Shown: positions 32,863 through 41,546 of the stretch, piece by piece
Position numbering within the stretch: the stretch's first letter is position 1
How the letters are laid out: every line of letters starts with the position of its first letter
Notes under the pieces: generated by a model
Databases searched by the model: none
What the model was told of the DNA's origin: nothing
The model's input: the letters and a program-made list of their open reading frames with translations, nothing else
From: Acidobacteriota bacterium
GTDB taxonomy: Bacteria; Acidobacteriota; Vicinamibacteria; Vicinamibacterales; JAFNAJ01
Direction: 5' to 3'
Length of the DNA: 64,000 bases
NCBI GenBank assembly: GCA_023384575.1
Contig: JAHDVP010000012.1
Span: 1-64,000, forward strand
Position numbers and translations under genes: made by a program

Positions 32863-34797
32863 TTATGCACGGCTGAGACCCTTCGTGCGGATCTCCTCGC
32901 GGGCCGCGGCCACGAACTCGGGAAGCGCGCGCGAGCCGAGGTCCCCGCCGGCGCGGCTGCGCACGGCCACCGTGCCGTCGGCCGCCTCGCGATCGCCGAC
33001 GACCAGCATGTAGGGGATCTTCTGGAGCTGCGCTTCCCGAATCTTGTAGTTCACCTTCTCCTGTCGCGCGTCGGTCTCGACTCGCAACCCGGCGGCCGCG
33101 AGCTCGGCGCCGACGCGGCGGGCGTACTCGACGTGCCGGTCGGCAATCGGCAGCACGACCGCCTGCACGGGGGCCAGCCACAGCGGGAACGCACCGGCGT
33201 AGTGCTCGATGAGCAGCGCGATGAAGCGTTCGAAGCTGCCGAAGATCGCCCGGTGAATGACGACCGGCCGATGCTCGTGGTTGTCGGCGCCGACGTACTT
33301 CAGGTCGAAGCGCTCGGGCAGCTGGTAGTCGAGCTGAATCGTCGCGCACTGCCACTGCCGGCCGATGGCGTCGGTGACGTCGAAGTCGATCTTCGGACCG
33401 TAGAACGCGCCGTCGCCCTCGTTGACCGTGTACGGCTGGTTCACGGCGGCGAGGGCGCGGCGCAGCTCCGCCTCGGCGTGATCCCACGTGGCGACCTCGC
33501 CGAGGAACTCGGCGGGCCGCGTCGAGAGCTTCATGTCGGGCGTCAGGTCGAAGTCGGCGTAGACCCGCTGGACGAGCCGGAGCAGGCGCTCGACCTCCTC
33601 GCCAATCTGCGATGCCATCACGAAGCAGTGCGCGTCGTCCTGCGCGAACTGCCGCACGCGCGTCAGTCCCGACAAGACGCCCGACGCCTCGTTGCGGTGC
33701 AGCGGCGTCTGCTCGTGGAAGCGCAGCGGCAGATCGCGATAGCTCCGGACGGCGCTCGCGAAGACGAGCATGTGGCCGGGGCAGTTCATCGCCTTGACCC
33801 CCATGGGCTCGTTCTCCGATTCGACGAGGAACATGTGCTGCCGGTAGTGCTGCCAGTGGCCCGACGTCTCCCAGAGCGCCCTGTTGAAGACCAGCGGCGT
33901 CTTCAACTCGACGTACCCCGCGGGGAACAGCACGCCGCGCATGTAGTCGGCGAGCAGGTGATAGAGCGTCGTGCCCTTGTCGAGCCAGAAAGTGGCCCCC
34001 GGCGCCCACGGGTGGAACGTGAAGAGCCCCAGGTCGCGGCCGAGCCGGCGATGGTCGCGCTTCTTCGCCTCCTCGAGACGCGTGAGATGGGCCTTCAGCT
34101 CCTTGTCCGAGAAGAACGCCGTGCCGTAGACCCGCTGCATCGGCTGGTTGTTCGCGTCGCCCTTCCAGTAGGCGTTGGACGTCGACAGCAGCTTGAACGC
34201 CTTGAGCCGTCCGGTCGACGGCACGTGGGGCCCCACGCAGAAGTCGACGAACAGCTCACGGTCGCGGATGGTGTAGCACGACACGGCAGGCTCGCCGGCC
34301 GTCTTCTCGTCGATCAGCTGGCACTTCAGCGGCTCACCACGGCTGGCGAAGAACGCGAGGGCCTCGTCGCGCGGCCACATCTGCCGCTCGTACGGCAGGT
34401 CGGCCTCGGCCAGCTCGCGCATCTTCGCCTCGATGCGCTCGAGATCCTCGGGCACGAACGGCCGCTCGACGACGAAGTCGTAGAAGAAGCCGTCGTCGGT
34501 CGCCGGACCGATGCCGCACTGCGTGCCGGGGAACAATTGCGTCACGGCGGCCGCCAGCAGGTGCGCGGTCGAGTGGCGGTAGACCGCGAGCGCCTCGGGC
34601 GCGTCCGCGGTCACGATTCGGACCCGCGCATCACGGTCGAGGCCGAACGACAGATCGACGAGACGGTCGTCGACCGTCGCGGCGAGCGCCGCTCTGGCGA
34701 GCCGAGGCGAAATCGTGGCGGCCAGTTCGGCCACGGACGTTCCTCGTGGAGCGCGCCGCTCCGACCCATCCGGAAGCGTGACGACGATCTCGGTCAT
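32863..34797 (-). CDS. thrS: Threonyl-tRNA synthetase
   Basis: 644 residues from ATG 34797: TGS domain (1-62, TEIVVTLPDGSERRAPRGTS), editing domain with HSTAHLLAAAV (HxxxH) and the Cys-containing SCYTI, class II core (motif 2 MNCPGHMLVF...FHEQTPLHRNEASG, motif 3 HRAIFGSFERFIALLIEHY) and an anticodon-binding C-terminus. Zinc ligands of the core (Cys in MNCPGH, His residues) are present. It charges tRNA-Thr and edits Ser. Its position before infC matches the widespread thrS-infC-rpmI-rplT cluster. Confidence 0.96.
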   Translation of the reverse strand: MTEIVVTLPDGSERRAPRGTSVAELAATISPRLARAALAATVDDRLVDLSFGLDRDARVRIVTADAPEALAVYRHSTAHLLAAAVTQLFPGTQCGIGPATDDGFFYDFVVERPFVPEDLERIEAKMRELAEADLPYERQMWPRDEALAFFASRGEPLKCQLIDEKTAGEPAVSCYTIRDRELFVDFCVGPHVPSTGRLKAFKLLSTSNAYWKGDANNQPMQRVYGTAFFSDKELKAHLTRLEEAKKRDHRRLGRDLGLFTFHPWAPGATFWLDKGTTLYHLLADYMRGVLFPAGYVELKTPLVFNRALWETSGHWQHYRQHMFLVESENEPMGVKAMNCPGHMLVFASAVRSYRDLPLRFHEQTPLHRNEASGVLSGLTRVRQFAQDDAHCFVMASQIGEEVERLLRLVQRVYADFDLTPDMKLSTRPAEFLGEVATWDHAEAELRRALAAVNQPYTVNEGDGAFYGPKIDFDVTDAIGRQWQCATIQLDYQLPERFDLKYVGADNHEHRPVVIHRAIFGSFERFIALLIEHYAGAFPLWLAPVQAVVLPIADRHVEYARRVGAELAAAGLRVETDARQEKVNYKIREAQLQKIPYMLVVGDREAADGTVAVRSRAGGDLGSRALPEFVAAAREEIRTKGLSRA

Positions 34798-34900
34798 CTG
34801 ACGGACAACTGCCGGGCACGACGAAGGGGCGACGCGGGCCTGAGGTGAGCCCAGGCCGACGCTGCGCACCGTCCGCAGGTTTCGGCGCCGGGCGAGGGGA

Positions 34901-34976
34901 TGGTAGGCGCGAGTGGAGTCGAACCACCGACCTCCTGCGTGTCAAGCAGGCGCTCTAACCACTGAGCTACGCGCCT
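34901..34976 (-). tRNA. tRNA-Val (GAC)
   Basis: 76 nt with encoded CCA. Acceptor AGGCGCG/CGCGCCT, D-stem GCTC/GAGC, anticodon stem CCTGC/GCAGG with loop TTGACAC (anticodon GAC), variable AGGTC, T-stem GGTGG/CCACT (one imperfect pair) with TTCGACT loop, discriminator A. All standard positions fit. Reads GUC and GUU valine codons. Confidence 0.96.
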
Positions 34977-35009
34977 TCGTCGATAGGCTCGGCCCATGCG
35001 CGAACGACC

Positions 35010-35038
35010 AGTATAACCGTGCCCGGGGAGGCGGTCAA
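35010..35038 (-). promoter_or_regulatory. tRNA-Val promoter
   Basis: TTGACC (35033-35038), 17 nt, TATACT (35010-35015) on the minus strand. Initiation near 35003 would leave a 27-nt leader before the tRNA. Confidence 0.75.
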
Positions 35039-35179
35039 CGCGAGCGACCTCGCCGGCACGCCATCCGGCCCACGCGGCACCGGACGTCCGTCGTGGCAGG
35101 CGAGCAGGGAGAACACCGGGGGTGCCGCCGGCGCGCCCCGCACACGACGCGCGCCGTTTCGGCCTCGGGAGGGACGGAC

Positions 35180-35452
35180 CTACTTGACGGTGGTCTTGAG
35201 CGCCTTGCCCGGCGTGAACCGCACCACCTTGCGCTTCGGGATCTTGATCGAGGCGCCCGTCTGCGGATTGCGCGCGGTGCGCGCCTTGCGCTGGACCGTC
35301 TTGAACGTGCCGAACCCCACGAACGTGATCGAGTCGCCCTTCTTGAGCGCCTTCGTGAGGCTGTCGAACAGGGAGTCGACCGCGGCCGCTGCCGCCGTCT
35401 TCGTGATGCCGGTGTCCTTGACGATCTTCGCGATGACGTCTTGCTTGTTCAT
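35180..35452 (-). CDS. HU family DNA-binding protein
   Basis: 90 residues, MNKQDVIAKIVKDTGITKTA at the start, GFGTFKTVQRKARTARNPQTG (with the DNA-minor-groove proline arm) and TPGKALKTTVK at the end. It is a small basic nucleoid protein that bends and compacts DNA as a dimer. A strong SD (AGGAGGTTCA before ATG) and a consensus promoter indicate high expression. It could also be called HupB; HU and IHF subunits are not separable by eye, but the single-gene context favours HU. The 35040-35179 spacer downstream shows no gene. Confidence 0.93.
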   Translation of the reverse strand: MNKQDVIAKIVKDTGITKTAAAAAVDSLFDSLTKALKKGDSITFVGFGTFKTVQRKARTARNPQTGASIKIPKRKVVRFTPGKALKTTVK

Positions 35453-35518
35453 TGAACCTCCTGGGAAGTGCGCAACGATCTTCGTGCACGCGAGTCACGC
35501 CGCGCACGACCGGAAGCC

Positions 35519-35547
35519 GTTATACGCGACCGATCCACGGGTGTCAA
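35519..35547 (-). promoter_or_regulatory. HU gene promoter
   Basis: TTGACA (35542-35547), 17 nt, TATAAC (35519-35524): a nearly perfect sigma-70-type promoter 67 bp before the HU ATG. Confidence 0.85.
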
Positions 35548-35611
35548 GATGCGCACCGGCGGAACCACGCGATGTTGACGGCCCACATGGAGCACGCGAC
35601 GACACGCGAAC

Positions 35612-36778
35612 TCACCGCGCGCTCGTCGCGCGCAGGTGATCGAGCGCCGCGTCGAGGATGGGATCGACGGCGGGACGCTCGGCGCCGAACTCGACGTCGG
35701 GGGTCGACGCCGCGATGGTCGGCTCGAGCCCGGCGCCGTGAATCGCCGTGCCGTCCGGGGCGAGGAACCGGGCCCACGTCATCCACAGCCCGCTGCCGTC
35801 GGGCAGCCGAACGAGCTTCTGCACGCCGGCGCGGCCGATCGTCCGCTCGCCCACGAGGGTGGCGCGACCGTTGCCGGCGAGCGCCGCGGCGAACAACTCG
35901 CCCGCTCCCGCCGTACCCGTCGTCACGAGCAGCGCCACGGGCAGGTCGATGACCCGGTCGTTCTTCGGGGCGGTGATGATCTCCGGGGTCCGGCCGCGGC
36001 TCTCCCGGCGGGCGAGTGGGACGTCCGACAGGAAGAGCCGGGCCGCCTCGAGGCCGCTCTCGATGTCGCCGCCCGTCGTCGCCCGTACATCGACGACGAG
36101 CGCGCGGGCGCCGGACTGCCGCAACGACGCCACCTCGCTCTGGAGCGCCGCGGCGACGTCCGGGCCGAACGTCTCGACACGGATCAGCCCGATGCCGTCG
36201 GCGAGCATCCTCGCGGCGGTGACGCGCGAGGGGACCGCCTCGCGGGTCAGCGTGACCTGGTGGGGCTCGGCGGCGCTGCCGCGGAGCACGGTCAGCGTCA
36301 CGGTCGATCCGACCTCACCGCGCAGGCGCCGGCGGCCCTCGTAGAGCGACATGTCGCGGGTCGACACGCCGTCGATCGCCCGGAGGTAGTCGCCCGTGTC
36401 GATGCCGGCGCGCGCTGCCGGCGATCCGTCGCGCGCGGCCACGACCCGAAGATAGTACTGACGCGTCAGGTCGAGGCCCGTGTCGCCGGGTGGCGGCGCC
36501 TCCCCACGCTCGATGGCCGTGACTTCCGCGCTCGACAGAAACGAGCTCTCCGCGTCGAGTCCGTCGGCGAGACCGCGCATCGCGCCGTCCATCACCCGGT
36601 CGATGTCGACCTCTTCGACGTAGTTGTTCAGCACCAGCGAGACGACGTCCTCGAAGATCCGGAGGTTGCGGTAGCTGTCGTCGCGGGTGACCGTCTTGCC
36701 CATCAGCCCGCCCACGACGGCGAAGGCCACGAGCGGCGTCGAGACGAGGAGGACGGCGAGGCGCGTTCGGAAGGTCAT
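35612..36778 (-). CDS. S41-family (CtpA-like) protein lacking the catalytic dyad
   Basis: 388 residues with an N-terminal membrane anchor or signal (LAVLLVSTPLVAFAVVGGLM), a CtpA-like helical region, a PDZ domain (about 105-185, AARAGIDTGDYLRAIDGVST) and an S41 core. In active carboxy-terminal proteases the nucleophile lies in S-A-S-A-S-E and the base lysine 25 residues later in F-G-K-G. Here these are TAGAGE (Gly291 at the serine position) and IGRAGVQ (Arg316 at the lysine position, exactly 25 residues on). Peptidase activity is therefore not expected; a scaffold or PDZ-adaptor role is inferred. It follows the EnvC-like gene by 19 bp. Confidence 0.8.
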   Translation of the reverse strand: MTFRTRLAVLLVSTPLVAFAVVGGLMGKTVTRDDSYRNLRIFEDVVSLVLNNYVEEVDIDRVMDGAMRGLADGLDAESSFLSSAEVTAIERGEAPPPGDTGLDLTRQYYLRVVAARDGSPAARAGIDTGDYLRAIDGVSTRDMSLYEGRRRLRGEVGSTVTLTVLRGSAAEPHQVTLTREAVPSRVTAARMLADGIGLIRVETFGPDVAAALQSEVASLRQSGARALVVDVRATTGGDIESGLEAARLFLSDVPLARRESRGRTPEIITAPKNDRVIDLPVALLVTTGTAGAGELFAAALAGNGRATLVGERTIGRAGVQKLVRLPDGSGLWMTWARFLAPDGTAIHGAGLEPTIAASTPDVEFGAERPAVDPILDAALDHLRATSAR

Positions 36779-36797
36779 CGCGGGCAGCTTTCGACAA

Positions 36798-38012
36798 TCA
36801 CGGGGAAACCGGTGCCAGCCATTGTACCGGATCGACCGGGCGACCGTCGATCCGCAGCTCGAAATAGAGTGCCGTTCCGCCCGTCGGCGTCTGGCCCACC
36901 GTGCCGACGATTCCGCCCTGGGTCACGGCGGCGCCCACCGGGACGAGCATCGACGAGAGGTGGCCGTACAGGGAAAAGGCGCCTCCCCCGTGATCGACGA
37001 TCACGAGCCGGCCGAACCCCGCGAAGGGCTCGGCGAACACCACGCGGCCTTCGTGCACCGCGCGGACGGGCGTGGCCTCCGGGGCATCGATCTCGACGCC
37101 GCTGCGGTAGGTGCGCGTGCCGTACGCCGACGGCGTCTGGCGCCCGAACCGTCCCGCGATCCGGCCGCGCAGGGGCCAGCCGAGGCGGCCCTGGAAGGCC
37201 TTGATGGGCAGCGGCGCTTCGACCTCCCGCGACGTGTCGGCGAGGCGCGCGAGCGACTGATCGAGGCGGCTCTCGGCGTCGGCCAGCTCGCGCCGCAGCG
37301 TGTCGGCGAGCTCGCGCTGCGAGGCGACGCGCCGCGCCAGCGCGGCGCGCTCGGCCGCGGCCCGGTCGAGGGCGGCCCGCGCCGCGCGCGCGTCGTCGCG
37401 CAACGCGGTCAGCGTCGTCTCGCGGGCCTCGAGCGCGGCTCGCTCGTCGTGCAGCGTGGCGAGCATCGCGCCGTACGCCTCGACCCGCTGGCGGTCGCGC
37501 GCCACCACGCCGGCGAGCAGTCGCCAGCGCGCGCCCGCCGCCCGCAGGTCGTCGACGCCCACGAGCCACCAGGCGTCGAGCGGCGACCGCAGACGGGCGA
37601 GCCGCCGGAGTCGCGTCGCGATCTCGGGGCGTTCCGCGGCCACCTGGGCCTCCAGCGCCTCGACGCGGGCGCTCGCGGCCTGCTGCTGCCGGGAGACGTC
37701 GTCGAGCTCGGCGTCGAGGCGGGCGACCTCGGTCGCGCGGATCTCGCGCTCGACCTCGAGGCGCCGCAGCTCGCCGAGCAGCGTGCGCTCCTGGCGCGCG
37801 AGGGCGGCCGCCTCCCGCCGCAGTTCCTCGAGCCGTTCACGCGCCCGCTTCGCGAGCTCCTCGGTGTAGACGCCCTGAACGGCTTCGCGCCCGCGGGTCG
37901 ACAGGTCGACGAGCGGCGCCTGTTGCGCGGAGGGTCCCGGCCGCACCGCCTCGCCCGCCACCACGCAGGCGACCACGGCCATCACGACCACGGCTCGACG
38001 TCGACGTCGCAT
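36798..38012 (-). CDS. EnvC-like murein hydrolase activator (degenerate M23 domain)
   Basis: 404 residues from ATG 38012: signal segment (AVVVMAVVACVVAGEAV), two long coiled coils (about 45-125 and 180-265) and a C-terminal LytM/M23 domain. The zinc motifs are lost: the HxxxD region reads YRSGVEIDAPEATP and the HxH region reads LYGHLSS. This matches EnvC/NlpD-type factors, which do not cut peptidoglycan themselves but activate amidases at the division site. The operon partner is an inactive S41 protein; in many bacteria an EnvC-like gene sits beside a ctpA gene. Confidence 0.8.
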   Translation of the reverse strand: MRRRRRAVVVMAVVACVVAGEAVRPGPSAQQAPLVDLSTRGREAVQGVYTEELAKRARERLEELRREAAALARQERTLLGELRRLEVEREIRATEVARLDAELDDVSRQQQAASARVEALEAQVAAERPEIATRLRRLARLRSPLDAWWLVGVDDLRAAGARWRLLAGVVARDRQRVEAYGAMLATLHDERAALEARETTLTALRDDARAARAALDRAAAERAALARRVASQRELADTLRRELADAESRLDQSLARLADTSREVEAPLPIKAFQGRLGWPLRGRIAGRFGRQTPSAYGTRTYRSGVEIDAPEATPVRAVHEGRVVFAEPFAGFGRLVIVDHGGGAFSLYGHLSSMLVPVGAAVTQGGIVGTVGQTPTGGTALYFELRIDGRPVDPVQWLAPVSP

Positions 38013-38102
38013 CACTCTTCGCCCCGGCCCGTGAGTGTACCTTACCGCCGCCCGGCCGCGCGGCGTCGACGGCCGAACCCGTGGCGATCGCGGCCTGTTC
38101 GG

Positions 38103-38131
38103 TTGCCAGGCGCCGGCCGGCTTGGTACCCT
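38103..38131 (+). promoter_or_regulatory. Promoter for ruvX-mltG
   Basis: TTGCCA (38103-38108), 17 nt, TACCCT (38126-38131). The expected start is about 35 nt before the ruvX ATG. Confidence 0.5.
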
Positions 38132-38171
38132 GCAGGAGTCGGGCTTCCTTCCCAGCTGGAGTGTGTCGTTC

Positions 38172-38630
38172 ATGCGGGTGATCGCATTCGATCTCGGTGC
38201 CAAGCGGACTGGCGTCGCCGTCAGTGACGCCACGGGCACGCTCGCCCGCCCGCTCACCGTCATCCACGGCGAGCCGCTCGCCGCCGCCCTCGCTCTGATC
38301 GACGGGCTCCGCGGCGAAGGCGACGGTCTGTCGGCTGTGGTCGTGGGCCTGCCGCGTCGCCTCGACGGGTCGGCCAACGACGTCACGCCTCTCGCCGAGC
38401 GCTTCGCGGAGGCCGTGCGAACCGCGACGGGCCTGCCCGTCGCGCTGCAGGACGAGCGGCTCTCGAGCCACGAGGCCGAGCAGCGGCTGGCCGCGCGCGA
38501 ACGCGACTGGCGGCGCCGGAAGGCGCGGATCGACGCGGCGGCCGCCGCGGTCATCCTCCAGGACTACCTCGACCTCGCCGCCCCGGGACGGACGAGGGTG
38601 TCGGCGGCCGGCCCGGGGGCGTCCCCGTGA
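38172..38630 (+). CDS. ruvX: Putative Holliday junction resolvase / pre-16S rRNA nuclease (YqgF/RuvX)
   Basis: 152 residues with an RNase-H-like fold: FDLGAKRTGVAVSD at the N-terminus, VVVGLPRRLDGSANDVT in the middle and QDERLSSHEAEQRL carrying the catalytic acidic residue, then KARIDAAAAAVILQDYLD. E. coli YqgF is needed for 16S rRNA 5' end maturation. It is coupled to mltG by a GTGA overlap (38627-38630), a very common pairing in bacteria. Confidence 0.9.
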   Translation: MRVIAFDLGAKRTGVAVSDATGTLARPLTVIHGEPLAAALALIDGLRGEGDGLSAVVVGLPRRLDGSANDVTPLAERFAEAVRTATGLPVALQDERLSSHEAEQRLAARERDWRRRKARIDAAAAAVILQDYLDLAAPGRTRVSAAGPGASP

Positions 38631-39787
38631 CGTCGGCGATTCCACCAGCCGGGTCGCCGGAGGTCGCGCATCCCGATCCGCCACCACCGCGCCCGCGCCG
38701 CCGGTTCTGGCGCCGTCTCGCGCTCGTCGCCGGATCGGGCCTCGCGCTGATCGTCGTGCTCGCCGGGGGCCTCGCCGTGCACGTGCTGCACCAGACGGAA
38801 CGGCCGTTCCGCGGGTTCGAGGGCGATGAGCAGTTCGTGGAGATCGCGCGCGGCAGCGGCGTGGCGGCCATCGCGCGGCAGCTCGAAGACGCCGGCGTCG
38901 TCTCCGACGCGCGGTGGTTTCGCGTGGCCGCGTGGCGCCGCGACGCGCACACGACCCTGAAGGCCGGCGAGTACCGCTTCACGACGGCGTCCTCTCCACT
39001 CGAGGTGATCGATCGCCTCGTGCGGGGTGACGTGTATCGCCGGCTGGTCACGTTCCGCGAGGGGCTCTCGATCCGGGAGAAGGCCGCCGTGTTCGCCGCC
39101 CAGGGCCTTGGCGACGCGCAGGCGTTTCTCGACGCGGCGACCAACCGGGCCCTCGTGGCCGAGGTCGATCCCGCCGCGCCCGACCTCGAAGGCTATCTCT
39201 TCCCGGATACCTACGCCCTGCCGCGATCGCTGTCTGCCGACGACGTCGTCAGGATGATGGTCGAGCGGTTCCTCGGCGTGGTCGACCAGACGATGCGCGA
39301 GCGCGCCGCGGCCCGCGGCCTGACGATCAGGCAGCTCGTGACGCTCGCCTCGCTCGTCGAGAAGGAGACCGCCGTGCCCGACGAACGCCCCATCGTGGCC
39401 GGCGTGTTCGCCAATCGACTCCGGATCGGGATGGGCCTGCAGTGCGACCCGACCGTCATCTACGCCCTGCAGCGCGCCGGGCTGTACACGGGGAACCTGA
39501 CGCGCGAGAACCTCCGCTTCGACTCGCCCTACAACACCTATCGCTATGCGGGCCTGCCGCCGGGCCCCATCGCGGCGCCGGGCCGGGCCTCGATCGAGGC
39601 CGCGCTCGACCCGGCCGACGTCCCGTACTTCTACTTCGTCAGCCGCAACGACGGGAGCCACGTGTTCGCGACGACCCTCCGCGAGCACAACGAGAACGTC
39701 AGGCGCTGGCAGGTGCAGTACTTCCGCGAGAAGCGGGCCCGCGAGCAGGCGGGGCCCACCGACGGCGGCAGCCGCCCCGAATCGTGA
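38627..39787 (+). CDS. mltG: Endolytic murein transglycosylase MltG
   Basis: 386 residues, GTG start. Pro-rich cytoplasmic tail, one membrane helix (LALVAGSGLALIVVLAGGLAV), LysM-like subdomain (ARGSGVAAIARQLEDAGVVS) and YceG catalytic domain with the catalytic Glu in LASLVEKETAVPDER. FDSPYNTYRYAGLPPGPIA and YFYFVSRNDGSHVF are further hallmarks. It cuts nascent glycan strands and ends their elongation. It is convergent with nadK; a 14-bp palindrome (39788-39801) lies between them. Confidence 0.92.
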   Translation: MTSAIPPAGSPEVAHPDPPPPRPRRRFWRRLALVAGSGLALIVVLAGGLAVHVLHQTERPFRGFEGDEQFVEIARGSGVAAIARQLEDAGVVSDARWFRVAAWRRDAHTTLKAGEYRFTTASSPLEVIDRLVRGDVYRRLVTFREGLSIREKAAVFAAQGLGDAQAFLDAATNRALVAEVDPAAPDLEGYLFPDTYALPRSLSADDVVRMMVERFLGVVDQTMRERAAARGLTIRQLVTLASLVEKETAVPDERPIVAGVFANRLRIGMGLQCDPTVIYALQRAGLYTGNLTRENLRFDSPYNTYRYAGLPPGPIAAPGRASIEAALDPADVPYFYFVSRNDGSHVFATTLREHNENVRRWQVQYFREKRAREQAGPTDGGSRPES

Positions 39788-39801
39788 GCCGGGCGCCCGG
39801 C
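39788..39801. terminator. Palindrome between convergent mltG and nadK
   Basis: GCCGGGCGCCCGGC is fully self-complementary and directly follows the mltG stop. The loop would be tight, so its terminator role is uncertain. Confidence 0.3.
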
Positions 39802-39808
39802 CCGCCGA

Positions 39809-40723
39809 TCATCGTTCCGCCCATCGCAGCTTCTGGCGCAGCACGTCGAAGTATGAACGCTGGGCCCTGATCACGCGCGTGGGCTCGTCGGCCTGTCGGA
39901 TCTCGACCGCGTCGTCGGCGTGCAGCGGGAAGCCACGCTGCCCGTCGAAGGTCGCGAAGATGGCATCGGGCTCGACGTCGCCCACGGGCTGGATGACGAC
40001 CGTCGACGAGGACGGGATGGCGATCGGGCGATTGGTCAGCGTGTGGGGGGCGATCGGCGTGATGACGAAGGCCTCGACCGACGGGTGCACGATCGGGCCC
40101 CCGGCGGCCAGGTTGTACGCGGTCGACCCCGTCGGGGTCGCCAGGATCAACCCGTCGGCCTTGAATCGGGCCACGAACTGCGCGTCGACGGTGACCGACA
40201 GGTCGATGATCCGCGACAACGCGCCTTTGGTGATGACCACGTCGTTCAGCACCGTGCAGAACGCCGTGTGCCCGTCGCGGCGGCGCGTCGTCGCCCGGAC
40301 CATGAGCCGCTCGTCCACGCGCGCCGACCCGTCGAGGGCCGAGGCCAGGGCGGGAAAGAGCTCGGGGAGCGTGATCTCCGTGAGGAAGCCGAGGCTCCCG
40401 AAGTTCACGCCGAGAATCGGCACCCGCGCCTGAGCCTCGGCGATCCGATCGGCCATGCCGAGCAGCGTCCCGTCGCCGCCGAGGACGACCATGAGGTCCA
40501 CGGCTCCCGGCAGGTCTGCCTGGGCGAGGGCCGCGACATCCGGGCGCCCGGCGAGGTGCGCGGTGTCGAGATCGAGGATCGGCGTCACCTCGCGCGTGGC
40601 GAGCCAGTCGACGAGCTCGTCGAGCAGCCTGGCGGCCTCGTAGAGGTGGCGCTTGGCGACGATGCCCACCCGGCGGATGGGACCGAGCGCGGCGGTCGAC
40701 TGCGGCTCGTGGTTCACGGGCAT
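39809..40723 (-). CDS. nadK: NAD kinase
   Basis: 304 residues. Phosphate-binding GGDGTLLGMA (Gly-Gly-Asp-Gly with catalytic Asp), NFGSLGFLTE, LNDVVITKG (Asn-Asp) and ATPTGSTAYNLAAGGPIVHP are all present. It makes NADP from NAD and ATP. The start overlaps the tlyA end by 10 bp, and the tlyA-nadK pairing is common. Confidence 0.95.
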   Translation of the reverse strand: MPVNHEPQSTAALGPIRRVGIVAKRHLYEAARLLDELVDWLATREVTPILDLDTAHLAGRPDVAALAQADLPGAVDLMVVLGGDGTLLGMADRIAEAQARVPILGVNFGSLGFLTEITLPELFPALASALDGSARVDERLMVRATTRRRDGHTAFCTVLNDVVITKGALSRIIDLSVTVDAQFVARFKADGLILATPTGSTAYNLAAGGPIVHPSVEAFVITPIAPHTLTNRPIAIPSSSTVVIQPVGDVEPDAIFATFDGQRGFPLHADDAVEIRQADEPTRVIRAQRSYFDVLRQKLRWAER

Positions 40724-41469
40724 GGACCTTCGCCTCTGAGGTGGAGCAGGAACTCGCGGTTGCCGTCGGCGCCGGTCACCGGCGAGGGCGTGCTCGCCAT
40801 CACCCGCAAGCCGAGCCGCCGCGACACGTCGGCGATGTCGTCGACGACGCGCCGGTGCACGTCGGGATCGCGCACGATGCCGCCGGCGCCCACCTCGTGC
40901 CGGCCGGCTTCGAACTGTGGTTTCACGAGCACCACCAGGTCGGCGCCAGGCCGCAGCAGCGTCACGAGCGGCGGGAGCACGAGCCGCAGGGAGATGAACG
41001 ACACGTCGACCGTCACGACGTCGAAGTCACGGTGCGCCTCGGGCAGGCGATCGCTCGTCAGCGTGCGCGCGTTGGTTCGTTCGAGCACGACGACGCGCGG
41101 GTCGTGGCGCAGCCGCCAGTCGAGCTGACCGTGCCCGACGTCGAGGGCGACGACCGACCTCGCGCCGCGCGCGAGCAGCACGTCGGTGAACCCACCGGTC
41201 GAGGCCCCGACATCGAGGGCGTCGCGGCCGTCGACGGTGACGGAGAAGGCCTCGAGCGCGTGAGCGAGCTTGAGGCCGCCGCGGCCCACCCAGGGATGGT
41301 CGGGCACGCGGACGACGACGTCGGCGTCGTCGGCGACGAGCGCGCCGGCCTTCGGCACGGCGAGCCCCGCGACGTGGACCTCGCCGGCGAGGATGAGCGC
41401 CCGCGCCCGATCCCGGGAAGCGGCGAGACCGCGTTCGACGAGCAGCGTGTCGAGCCGACGTCTGGGCAT
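40714..41469 (-). CDS. tlyA: TlyA family RNA methyltransferase
   Basis: 251 residues from ATG 41469: S4 RNA-binding domain (RRRLDTLLVERGLAASRDRA, then RALILAGEVHVAG) and FtsJ-like Rossmann methyltransferase (ALDVGASTGGFTDVLLARGA, VVTVDVSFISLRLVLPPL, LVKPQFEAGR). Mycobacterial TlyA 2'-O-methylates 16S and 23S rRNA; short forms methylate only 23S rRNA. Some TlyA proteins were reported as hemolysins. It is downstream of ispA by 77 bp. Confidence 0.92.
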   Translation of the reverse strand: MPRRRLDTLLVERGLAASRDRARALILAGEVHVAGLAVPKAGALVADDADVVVRVPDHPWVGRGGLKLAHALEAFSVTVDGRDALDVGASTGGFTDVLLARGARSVVALDVGHGQLDWRLRHDPRVVVLERTNARTLTSDRLPEAHRDFDVVTVDVSFISLRLVLPPLVTLLRPGADLVVLVKPQFEAGRHEVGAGGIVRDPDVHRRVVDDIADVSRRLGLRVMASTPSPVTGADGNREFLLHLRGEGPCP

Positions 41470-41546
41470 CGCGCGTCCGTGGGGGCCTCCCGGCCCGATT
41501 CGAGCCTCGCGGCGGCCCCCGCGGCCGGGCCGCAGGGGGCGCCCGG

